A stretch of 64,000 bases of DNA from Streptomyces sp. MH60 (lineage in GTDB: Bacteria > Actinomycetota > Actinomycetes > Streptomycetales > Streptomycetaceae). Each line of letters begins with the position of its first letter. The stretch's first letter is position 1. Made by a program: the position numbers and the translations under genes. Positions 53,187 to 60,594 of this stretch are shown here, in pieces. The notes below the pieces were generated by a model. The model saw nothing but the letters and a program-made list of their open reading frames with translations. It ran no database searches and was not told the origin of the DNA. Where the stretch lies: positions 1 to 64,000 of the forward strand of contig NZ_MULI01000022.1 in the NCBI RefSeq assembly GCF_002939385.1, written 5' to 3'.

Positions 53187-53936
53187 TCAGGACCAGCGGC
53201 CGGTGCGGGCCAGGAGCACGGCGGTCGCGGCGGTGCCCGCGGTGGAGGTGCGCAGGACGCTGCGGCCCAGCCGGTAGGGCCCCGCACCGGCCTCGGCGAA
53301 CAGGTCCAACTCCTCGGGGGACACGCCCCCTTCGGGGCCGACGACGAGCACGATGCGGCCGGTGGCGGGGAGTTCGACGGCGGACAGGGGTTCCTCGCCG
53401 CTCTCGTGGAGTACGGCGGCGAAGTCGGCCTCGGCCAGAAGTGCGGCAACCTGCTTGCTCGTCGCCGCGTCCGCGACCTCGGGGAAGCGGACCCGGCGGG
53501 ACTGCTTGCCCGCCTCGCGGGCCGTGGCCCGCCACTTGCCGAGCGCCTTCAGACCGCGCTCGCCCTTCCACTGCGTGATGCACCGGGACGCCGCCCAGGG
53601 CACGATCGCGTCGACCCCGACCTCGGTCATCGTCTCGACGGCCAGCTCACCGCGGTCGCCCTTGGGCAGGGCCTGGACGACGGTGATGCGGGGCTGCTCG
53701 GCGGGCTCCTCGCGCACGCCGTCCACGACGGTGACGACCAGGCGGTCCTTGCCCTCGGCGGCCTTCACGACGCCCTCGGCCCAGCGGCCGCTCCCGTCGG
53801 TGAGGACGACATCCTCGCCCGCCCGCAGCCGCTTCACGGAGACGGCGTGCCGCCCCTCCGGGCCGTCGAGGACGTACTCGCCCGCGGTCAGGTCCTGGGG
53901 CCGCAGGGAGTCGGCCACGAACACCGGTGCCGTCAT
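53187..53936 (-). CDS. rsmE: 16S rRNA m3U1498 methyltransferase
   Basis: 249 aa. PUA-like N-terminus (YVLDGPEGRHAVSVKRLRAGE) and a SPOUT domain with LVVGPEGGVSPEELDLF and LGRSVLRTSTAGTAA, which form the knot that binds SAM. ATG overlaps the previous stop as ATGA. Placement behind dnaJ-hrcA is conserved in actinobacteria. Confidence 0.95.
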   Translation of the reverse strand: MTAPVFVADSLRPQDLTAGEYVLDGPEGRHAVSVKRLRAGEDVVLTDGSGRWAEGVVKAAEGKDRLVVTVVDGVREEPAEQPRITVVQALPKGDRGELAVETMTEVGVDAIVPWAASRCITQWKGERGLKALGKWRATAREAGKQSRRVRFPEVADAATSKQVAALLAEADFAAVLHESGEEPLSAVELPATGRIVLVVGPEGGVSPEELDLFAEAGAGPYRLGRSVLRTSTAGTAATAVLLARTGRWS

Positions 53937-55027
53937 CGTGCGCCGCCTCCCGTCGCGTAGCCCGACAACCCCGACAACGCTGTCCCGGCGGCGGCGAGTT
54001 CGGCCACCAGCACCTCCACCAGCTGTCCGGCGGGCAGTTCCCGGGCCATCCGGTGGCCCTGCCCCGCCCAGAGTGCCATGCCCTGCGCGTCGCCCGCCTT
54101 CGCCGCCGCCTTGCGCACCGGCGCGGTGAGGTGGTGCACCTCTGGGTAGGCGGCGGGGGCGTAGGGGCCGTGCTCGCGCAGGAAGCGGTTGACCAGGGCG
54201 CGGGCGGGGCGGCCGGAGAAGGCCCGGGTGAGTTCGGTGCGGACGTACAGCGGGTTGGTCAGCGCCTGCTTGTGCAGGTCGTGCGCGCCGGACTCCGCGG
54301 TGGCGAGGAAGGCGGTGCCGAGCTGGGCGGCGCTCGCGCCGGCCGCGAGGACCGCGGCGATCTGGCTGCCGCGCATGATGCCGCCGGCGGCGAGGATCGG
54401 CAGGCTCACCGCCTCCCGGACCTGGGCGACCAGCGACAGCAGGCCGGTGCCGGCGCCGCCGGTCTCCGGGTTGTCCCGGTGGGTGCCCTGATGGCCGCCC
54501 GCCTCGACACCCTGGGCGATCACCGCGTCGGCGCCGGACTGCTCGACGGCCCGGGCCTCGTCCGCGGTGGTCGCGCCGACCAGGGCGAAGGTGCCCACGC
54601 GGTGCAGGGAGTCGACGACCTCACGGCTCGGCACGCCGAAGTGGAAGGACACCACCGGTACGGGGTTGTCCAGCAGCACGGCGAGCTTGGTGTCGTAGCC
54701 GTCGTCCCGGCCGCAGTCGCGGTCGCCCAGCTCCGTCTCGTACCAGGCGGCCTCGCCGGCCAGCTGATGGGCGTAGACGTCGACGGCGGCGGGGTCGGCC
54801 GTCTCCGGCTGCGGGAGGAAGAGGTTGACGCCGAACGGGCGGCTCGTCAGTCCCCGCAGCTGTTTGATCTCCTGGTACATCCCGTCCGCGGTCTTGTACC
54901 CCGCGGCCAGGAAGCCCAGCCCGCCCGCCTCGGACACCGCGGCCGCGAGCCGTGGCACGGAGACGCCGCCCGCCATGGGCGCCTGCACGATCGGGTAGGG
55001 GAAGAGATCGGTCAGTGCGGAGGACAT
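53933..55027 (-). CDS. nitronate monooxygenase / 2-nitropropane dioxygenase-like FMN enzyme
   Basis: 364 aa. FMN-binding TIM barrel: PIVQAPMAGGVSVPRLAAAVSEAGGLGFLAAGY, FGVNLFLPQ, QGVEAGGHQGTH (GGHxG), and ILAAGGIMRGSQIAAVLAAGASAAQLGTAF. Expected to oxidise alkyl nitronates or serve as a quinone reductase. Same strand as dnaJ2, overlapping rsmE. 240 bases separate it from dnaJ2. Confidence 0.9.
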   Translation of the reverse strand: MSSALTDLFPYPIVQAPMAGGVSVPRLAAAVSEAGGLGFLAAGYKTADGMYQEIKQLRGLTSRPFGVNLFLPQPETADPAAVDVYAHQLAGEAAWYETELGDRDCGRDDGYDTKLAVLLDNPVPVVSFHFGVPSREVVDSLHRVGTFALVGATTADEARAVEQSGADAVIAQGVEAGGHQGTHRDNPETGGAGTGLLSLVAQVREAVSLPILAAGGIMRGSQIAAVLAAGASAAQLGTAFLATAESGAHDLHKQALTNPLYVRTELTRAFSGRPARALVNRFLREHGPYAPAAYPEVHHLTAPVRKAAAKAGDAQGMALWAGQGHRMARELPAGQLVEVLVAELAAAGTALSGLSGYATGGGAR

Positions 55028-55115
55028 GACGGCATGTTGTCACGTCCTCCACACAAGTCCGAATCCGGGCTTCCGTCGGCATACGCCAGGAGCATCCGCA
55101 TCCCCGGAGGGCCCT

Positions 55116-55172
55116 CTACCGGCCGTTGAACGCGTCCTTCAACCGCGAGAACAGCCCCTGCTGCCCCGGCTG
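55116..55172 (-). pseudogene. detached copy of the dnaJ2 3' end
   Basis: A 50-bp stretch (55123-55172) is identical to the end of dnaJ2 (55274-55323), 151 bases away. It reads in frame as QPGQQGLFSRLKDAFNGR followed by its own TAG (55116-55118). The true dnaJ2 ends NGR and TGA. So a second gene tail lies past the current stop. It has no start and is not expressed on its own. Confidence 0.9.
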
Positions 55173-55242
55173 ACTGTGCCTGCCCGGGGGCAACCCCCGG
55201 ACCCCCGGCCGCCACCCGGCTGCCGCCCACACCGGCACAGTC
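55172..55242. repeat. palindromic insert between the two dnaJ2 tails
   Basis: GACTGTGCC (55172-55180) and GGCACAGTC (55234-55242) are 9-bp perfect terminal inverted repeats. Inside is a CCGGGGG/CCCCCGG hairpin (near 55184-55200). The 71-base unit looks like a small palindromic element or terminator. The remaining sequence up to 55273 has no further structure I can name. Confidence 0.65.
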
Positions 55243-55266
55243 GACCACCGCCCGCCGAACCACGCC

Positions 55267-56403
55267 TCAGCGCCCGTTGAACGCGTCCTTCAACCGCGAG
55301 AACAGCCCCTGCTGCCCCGGCTGGAACTGCCCGGTCGGGCGTTCTTCGCCGCGGAGCTGGGCCAGCTCGCGCAGGAGGCGTTCCTGTTCGGGGTCGAGCT
55401 TGCTCGGGGTGGTGACCTCGACGTGGACGATGAGGTCGCCGCGGCCGCCGCCGCGCAGGTGGGTGACGCCCCGGCCGTGCTTCGGGATCGACTGGCCGGA
55501 CTGGGTGCCCGGGCGGATGTCGACCTCCTCCATGCCGTCGAGGGTCTCCAGCGGCACCTTCGTACCGAGGGCCGCCGCGGTCATCGGGATGGTGACCGTG
55601 CAGTGCAGGTCGTCGCCGCGGCGCTGGAAGGTCGAGTGCGGCAGCTCGTGGATCTCGACGTACAGGTCACCGGCGGGACCGCCGCCGGGGCCGACCTCGC
55701 CCTCGCCCGCGAGCTGGATCCGGGTGCCGTTGTCGACACCGGCCGGGATCTTCACGGTCAGGGTGCGCCGGGAGCGGACCCGGCCGTCGCCCGCGCACTC
55801 CGGGCACGGGGTCGGGACCACGGTGCCGAAGCCCTGGCACTGCGGGCACGGACGCGAGGTCATGACCTGGCCCAGGAAGGACCGGGTGACCTGCGAGACC
55901 TCACCGCGGCCGCGGCACATGTCACACGTCTGGGCCGACGTGCCCGGCGCCGCGCCCTCGCCGTTGCAGGTGTTGCAGACGACCGCGGTGTCGACCTGGA
56001 TGTCCTTGGTCGTGCCGAACGCGGCCTCGTCCAGCTCCACCTCGATGCGGATCATCGCGTCCTGGCCCCGGCGGGTGCGCGAGCGCGGCCCGCGCTGCGA
56101 CGCCGTACCGAAGAACGCGTCCATGATGTCCGAGAAGTTCCCGAAGCCACCCGCGCCGAAGCCGCCCGCGCCGCCGCCGGCGGCCTGCGAGAGGGGGTCG
56201 CCGCCGAGGTCGTAGACCTGCTTCTTCTGCGGGTCCGACAGCACCTCGTAGGCGGCGTTGATCTCCTTGAACCGCTCCTGGGTCTTCGGATCGGGGTTGA
56301 CGTCCGGGTGCAGCTCGCGGGCGAGCCTCCGGAACGCCTTCTTGATCTCGTCCTGGGAAGCGTCGCGGCGCACGCCGAGTACGGCGTAGTAGTCCGTGGC
56401 CAC
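55267..56403 (-). CDS. dnaJ2: chaperone DnaJ2
   Basis: 378 aa, GTG start immediately after the hrcA stop (TAG|GTG). J domain with HPD (RRLARELHPDVNPD), a Gly/Phe-rich linker (GGGAGGFGAGGFGNF), four CxxCxGxG zinc repeats (CNTCNGEG, CDMCRGRG, CPQCQGFG, CPECAGDG) and the substrate-binding C-terminal domain. Co-chaperone of DnaK. The final residues are duplicated downstream. Confidence 0.96.
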   Translation of the reverse strand: MATDYYAVLGVRRDASQDEIKKAFRRLARELHPDVNPDPKTQERFKEINAAYEVLSDPQKKQVYDLGGDPLSQAAGGGAGGFGAGGFGNFSDIMDAFFGTASQRGPRSRTRRGQDAMIRIEVELDEAAFGTTKDIQVDTAVVCNTCNGEGAAPGTSAQTCDMCRGRGEVSQVTRSFLGQVMTSRPCPQCQGFGTVVPTPCPECAGDGRVRSRRTLTVKIPAGVDNGTRIQLAGEGEVGPGGGPAGDLYVEIHELPHSTFQRRGDDLHCTVTIPMTAAALGTKVPLETLDGMEEVDIRPGTQSGQSIPKHGRGVTHLRGGGRGDLIVHVEVTTPSKLDPEQERLLRELAQLRGEERPTGQFQPGQQGLFSRLKDAFNGR

Positions 56404-57420
56404 CTACGACTCCGCCAGGATCTGTCCGACGTACCGTGCCACTGCGCGTACCGCTCCCATCGTTCCCGGGTAGTCCATGCGGGTCGGTCCGACCACGCCG
56501 AGCTTGGCAACCGCCTCGCCGCCCGAACCGTAGCCGACCGACACGACGGACGTTGAGTTGAGTCCCTCGTGGGCGTTCTCATGACCGATCCGTACGGTCA
56601 CGCCCGGATCCTTCGCCTCGCCGAGCAGCTTGAGGAGCACGACCTGCTCCTCCAGTGCCTCCAGCACCGGCCGGATCACCAAGGGGAAGTCGTGCCCGAA
56701 GCGGGTCAGATTGGCGGTGCCGCCGATCATCAGCCGCTCCTCGTTCTCCTCGACCAGCGTCTCCAGGAGAGTGGAGAGCACGGTGGAGACCGTACCGCGA
56801 TCCTCGGCCTCGAAGGCCTCCGACAGATCTTCCACCAGAGACGGCACATCCGTGAAACGGCGCCCCGCGACCCGGCTGTTGAGCCGCGCCCGCAGGTCGG
56901 CCAGCGACGCCTCGCCGAACGGCGCCGGGCAGTCGACCATCCGCTGCTCCACCCGGCCGGTGTCCGTGATGAGCACCAGCATCAGCCGGGCGGGCGCGAG
57001 CGAGAGCAGCTCCACGTGCCGCACCGTCGAACGGGTCAGCGACGGGTACTGCACCACGGCGACCTGCCGGGTGAGCTGCGCGAGCAGCCGCACCGTGCGG
57101 GCCACCACGTCGTCGAGGTCGACGGCGCCCTCCAGGAAGTTCTGGATGGCACGCCGCTCGGGCGCGGTCATCGGCTTGACGCCGGCCAGCTTGTCGACGA
57201 AGAGCCGGTAGCCCTTGTCGGTCGGGATGCGCCCGGCGCTGGTGTGCGGCTGGGCGATGAACCCCTCGTCCTCCAGGGCCGCCATGTCATTGCGCACGGT
57301 GGCCGGGGAGACGCCGAGGTTGTGCCGCTCGGTGAGGGCCTTGGAACCGACCGGTTCCTCGGTGCCGACGTAGTCCTGGACGATGGCGCGCAGCACCTTC
57401 AGCCTGCGTTCACTGAGCAT
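56404..57420 (-). CDS. hrcA: heat-inducible transcription repressor HrcA
   Basis: 338 aa. Winged helix at the N-terminus (MLSERRLKVLRAIVQDYVGTEEPVGSKALTERHNLGVSPATVRNDMAAL) and the GAF-like HrcA domain. ATG with GGAGG 9 bases upstream. It represses the groE/hrcA genes by binding CIRCE, assisted by GroEL. A perfect CIRCE lies 49 bases upstream, so autoregulation is expected. Confidence 0.97.
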   Translation of the reverse strand: MLSERRLKVLRAIVQDYVGTEEPVGSKALTERHNLGVSPATVRNDMAALEDEGFIAQPHTSAGRIPTDKGYRLFVDKLAGVKPMTAPERRAIQNFLEGAVDLDDVVARTVRLLAQLTRQVAVVQYPSLTRSTVRHVELLSLAPARLMLVLITDTGRVEQRMVDCPAPFGEASLADLRARLNSRVAGRRFTDVPSLVEDLSEAFEAEDRGTVSTVLSTLLETLVEENEERLMIGGTANLTRFGHDFPLVIRPVLEALEEQVVLLKLLGEAKDPGVTVRIGHENAHEGLNSTSVVSVGYGSGGEAVAKLGVVGPTRMDYPGTMGAVRAVARYVGQILAES

Positions 57421-57468
57421 CGGCGCGCACCTCCAGCTGTCCGTCCGCCCGTTTCCGGCCTGTCTGTC

Positions 57469-57495
57469 CTGGCACTCATGGCTCGCGAGTGCCAG
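57469..57495. promoter_or_regulatory. CIRCE operator (and -10) of the hrcA-dnaJ2 operon
   Basis: CTGGCACTC-N9-GAGTGCCAG, perfect 9-bp arms and the canonical 9-base spacer. A -10-like TACACT lies just upstream on the minus strand (57514-57509), so CIRCE would fall in the early transcribed region, the usual position for HrcA repression. Confidence 0.95.
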
Positions 57496-57569
57496 ACTTC
57501 CCCGGCCCAGTGTACGGCCGTGGGGTACGCCCCCGGCAAGGCCGGGACCAAGCCGTTAGCGTCGTCGCC

Positions 57570-58310
57570 GTGACGGTGACTTGGGAAGAGCTGGGCTGGG
57601 AGCGGCTGGCGGACGGGGTGGGGCGGTGCCGGCTGCCGGGGTGGGACTGCACGGCGGGGCTGGTGCTCGGCGCGGACGCGGCGCTGATGGTGGACGCGGG
57701 GTCGAGCCTGGACGAGGGCGCCCGGTTGCACGGGGCGGCGCGGCGGCTGGCCGGCCGCCGTGTGACACATCTCGCGCTCACCCACCCGCACTTCGACCAC
57801 GTCTTCGGCGCCGCGGCCTTCCCGGACGCGGAGGTGTACGGCGCGGTGGGCACCCACGCGTTGTTCGCGCCCGGCGGACAGGGGCGTCGGGCACTGCGCG
57901 CGGACGCGGTGGCGGAGGGCCTGGACGCACGGCGGGCGGCGGAGGCGGCCGACGCGCTCGTCCCCGTCCGGCACGAGGTCCGCGGCGAGCGCGTACTCGG
58001 CCTGGGCGAGGACCGGCGGGTGCTGCTGGCCGACGTGGGCCCGGGACACACCGGCCACGATCTCGCGGTGCTGGCGCTGGTGCCGGGCGCCCCGGCGGTC
58101 GTCTTCTGCGGCGACCTGGTCGAGGAGTCCGGCGAGCCGCAGGCGGGCCCCGACGCCGTACCGGCGCGCTGGCCGGCCGCCCTGGACCGGCTACTGGCCC
58201 TGGGCGGCGACGACGCACTGTACGTCCCCGGTCACGGAGCGGTGGTGGACGCGGCGTTCGTCCGGGCCCAACGGGACGCGCTGGCCGCCCGGTTCGGCGT
58301 GTCGCGTTGA
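57570..58310 (+). CDS. metallo-beta-lactamase-fold hydrolase
   Basis: 246 aa from GTG 57570 (VTVTWEELGWERLADGVGR); the frame from 57489 would overlap the CIRCE region. THPHFDHVFGA is HxHxD (the last His of HxHxDH is HV here, with Asp in HFDH), with GPGHTGHDLAVL and YVPGHGAVVDA supplying other ligands. A glyoxalase II-like function is plausible, but the substrate is unknown. Confidence 0.87.
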   Translation: MTVTWEELGWERLADGVGRCRLPGWDCTAGLVLGADAALMVDAGSSLDEGARLHGAARRLAGRRVTHLALTHPHFDHVFGAAAFPDAEVYGAVGTHALFAPGGQGRRALRADAVAEGLDARRAAEAADALVPVRHEVRGERVLGLGEDRRVLLADVGPGHTGHDLAVLALVPGAPAVVFCGDLVEESGEPQAGPDAVPARWPAALDRLLALGGDDALYVPGHGAVVDAAFVRAQRDALAARFGVSR

Positions 58311-58344
58311 TCACGGTGCGGGTGTTCCTCGTATCGTCGGCAGA

Positions 58345-59148
58345 ATGCGCCAGTACTCCGCCGACCTGACCCCTCCGTGGAAGAAGCCGCAGCCCGTTCC
58401 CGAGGTACCGGCCGATCCCGGCCTGGTGGTCGAGGAGCCCGGCACCGGGTTCTGCGGCGCCGTGATCGGCTGCGAGGCGGGCACGGTGACCCTGGAGGAC
58501 CGCTTCGGCAAGCACCGGGTCTTCCCACTGGAACCGCGCGGCTTCCTGCTGGAGGGCCGCGCGGTGACGCTGGTGCGGCCGTCCTCCTCCGGTCCGGCGC
58601 GCCCCTCCCGTACGGCGTCCGGTTCGGTCGCCGTCCCCGGCGCACGCGCACGGGTGGCGCGCGCCGGACGCATCTACGTCGAGGGGCGGCACGACGCCGA
58701 GCTGGTCGAGAAGGTCTGGGGCGACGACCTGCGCATCGAGGGCGTGGTCGTGGAGTACCTGGGCGGCGTGGACGACCTGCCGTCGATCGTCGCGGACTTC
58801 GGCCCGGGCCCGGACGCACGGCTGGGCGTCCTGGTGGACCACCTGGTGCCGGGTTCGAAGGAGTGGCGGATCGCGGAGGCGGTGACGAGCGAGCACGCGC
58901 TGGTCGTGGGGCACCCGTACATCGACATCTGGGAGGCGGTGAAGCCGTCGTCGGTGGGGATCGATGCCTGGCCCCGCGTCCCCCACGGCCAGGACTGGAA
59001 GACCGGGGTGTGCCGGGCGCTCGGGTGGCCGTCCGACAACACCGGGGCGGTGTGGCAGGCGATCCTGGCGCGGGTGGGCTCGTACAAGGACCTGGAGCCG
59101 GAGCTGTTGGGGAGGGTGGAGGAGCTGATCGACTTCGTGACGGCGTGA
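58345..59148 (+). CDS. DUF3097 protein with Toprim-like motif
   Basis: 267 aa. N-terminus YSADLTPPWKKPQPVPEVPADPGLVVEEPGTGFCGAV is the DUF3097 hallmark. RIYVEGRHDAELVEKVWGDD resembles a Toprim motif (VEGxxDA), with later LVDHLVPGS and VGHPYIDIWEAVKP. It may therefore bind nucleic acid in a Toprim manner. No experimental function known to me. Starts 34 bases after the MBL gene. Confidence 0.88.
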   Translation: MRQYSADLTPPWKKPQPVPEVPADPGLVVEEPGTGFCGAVIGCEAGTVTLEDRFGKHRVFPLEPRGFLLEGRAVTLVRPSSSGPARPSRTASGSVAVPGARARVARAGRIYVEGRHDAELVEKVWGDDLRIEGVVVEYLGGVDDLPSIVADFGPGPDARLGVLVDHLVPGSKEWRIAEAVTSEHALVVGHPYIDIWEAVKPSSVGIDAWPRVPHGQDWKTGVCRALGWPSDNTGAVWQAILARVGSYKDLEPELLGRVEELIDFVTA

Positions 59149-59152
59149 GCGG

Positions 59153-59205
59153 AATCCAGCCCCTCCGGCGTTTGAGGAGCGGGGGTCCGGGGGCGGCGCC
59201 CCCGG
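59153..59205. repeat. second copy of the dispersed intergenic repeat, with terminator hairpin
   Basis: CCAGCCCCTCCGGCGTTTGA then GGAGCGG, with a CCGGGGGC/GCCCCCGG hairpin (59187-59205). Same layout as 9501-9573. Between convergent DUF3097 and hemW genes, so probably a two-way terminator. Confidence 0.8.
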
Positions 59206-59245
59206 GTCGGGACGGGAAGGGGCGGCGGGGGCGGGAACAACCCGG

Positions 59246-60487
59246 TCAGTCCACCAGGTCCCGCACCACCGCGTCCGCCAGCAACCGCCCGCGCAGCGTC
59301 AGCACCGCGCTCCCCGCCTCGTACGGCCCTTGCTGGAGCAGCCCCTCCGACAGCGCCCGCCGCGATGCCGCGAGCCCCGCCTCCCGCAGCAGCGCCAGCG
59401 GGACGCCCTCCCGCAGCCGCAGCTCCAGCAGGACGCGCTCCACGCGCCGGTCCTCGTCCGTGAGGATCTCGCGACCGGCACCCGGGGACTTCCCCGCCGC
59501 CAGCGCCCCCGCGTACGCCCCCGGGTGCTTCACGTTCCACCACCGCACGCCCCTCACGTGGGAGTGCGCGCCCGGTCCCGCGCCCCACCAGTCGGCGCCC
59601 CGCCAGTACAGCTCGTTGTGCAGGCAGCGCCCCGCGTCGGAGGTGGCCCAGTTCGACACCTCGTACCACTCGTAGCCCGCCGCCGACAGGGTCTCCTCAG
59701 CGATCAGGTACCGGTCGGCGTGCACGTCGTCGTCGGTCATCGGGACCTCGCCGCGCCGGATGCGCCGGGCCAGCTGGGTGCCCTCCTCGACGATCAGGGC
59801 GTACGCCGAGACGTGGTCGGGTCCGGCGCCGAGCGCGGCGTCCAGCGAGGCCCGCCAGTCGTCGTCGGACTCGCCGGGGGTGCCGTAGATCAGGTCGAGG
59901 TTGACGTGGTCGAAGCCGGCCGCGCGGGCCTCGGCGACGCAGGCCTCGGGGCGGCCGGGGGTGTGGGTGCGGTCCAGGATCTTCAGGACGTGCTGCTTGG
60001 CGCTCTGCATGCCGAAGGAGATCCGGTTGAAGCCGCCCTCGCGCAGCGCCGCGAGGTACGCCGGGTCGACCGACTCGGGGTTGGCCTCCGTCGTGATCTC
60101 CGCGTCCGGCGCCAGGCCGAACTCGTCGCGGACCGCGCGCAGCATCCGCACCAGGTCCCCGGCGGCCAGCAGGGTGGGCGTACCGCCGCCGACGAAGACC
60201 GTGCGGACCTCGCGGGGGTCGTCGCCGAGCACCTTGCGGGCCAGGCGGACCTCGTCGACGAGCGTGTCGGCGTAGTTGTCGCGGGAGGCGAGGACGCCGC
60301 CGGTGCCGCGCAGCTCGGTCGCGGTGTAGGTGTTGAAGTCGCAGTAGCCGCAGCGGGTCGCGCAGTACGGGACGTGCAGGTAGAAACCGAGGGGGCGGTC
60401 GGCGGCCCCGGCGAGCGCGGACGCGGGCAGGGCACCGTCGGCGGGGACGGGCTCGCCGTCGGGGAGTGCGGAGGGCATGCGTTCCAT
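59246..60487 (-). CDS. hemW: radical SAM heme chaperone HemW
   Basis: 413 aa (or 410 from ATG 60478). CATRCGYCDF is the CxxxCxxC iron-sulfur motif, followed by GGGTPTLL, and the C-terminal HemW domain (AAGYEWYEVSNWA...HNELYWRGADWWGAGPGAHSH). It lacks the extra Cys of true HemN coproporphyrinogen oxidases. It carries heme to its targets. Confidence 0.93.
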   Translation of the reverse strand: MERMPSALPDGEPVPADGALPASALAGAADRPLGFYLHVPYCATRCGYCDFNTYTATELRGTGGVLASRDNYADTLVDEVRLARKVLGDDPREVRTVFVGGGTPTLLAAGDLVRMLRAVRDEFGLAPDAEITTEANPESVDPAYLAALREGGFNRISFGMQSAKQHVLKILDRTHTPGRPEACVAEARAAGFDHVNLDLIYGTPGESDDDWRASLDAALGAGPDHVSAYALIVEEGTQLARRIRRGEVPMTDDDVHADRYLIAEETLSAAGYEWYEVSNWATSDAGRCLHNELYWRGADWWGAGPGAHSHVRGVRWWNVKHPGAYAGALAAGKSPGAGREILTDEDRRVERVLLELRLREGVPLALLREAGLAASRRALSEGLLQQGPYEAGSAVLTLRGRLLADAVVRDLVD

Positions 60488-60545
60488 TGTCCCGTACAGC
60501 CGCGGTTACCCGGTTCCTCGACCGACCGGCTGCCCGATCGACCGG

Positions 60546-60594
60546 GCTGCTCGGCTGATCGGCTGCTCGGCTGCCAGGCTGATCGGCTACTCGG
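60546..60594. repeat. degenerate GGCTGATCGGCT repeat
   Basis: GGCTGATCGGCT at 60553-60564 and 60577-60588, period 24, with further CGGCTG-type units around them. It lies between hemW and the SpoIIE-type gene. Confidence 0.6.

Noticed and set aside
60546..60594. GGCTGATCGGCT repeats as a replication or attachment site
   Set aside because: Only two good copies, degenerate and without an adjacent replication or integrase gene.
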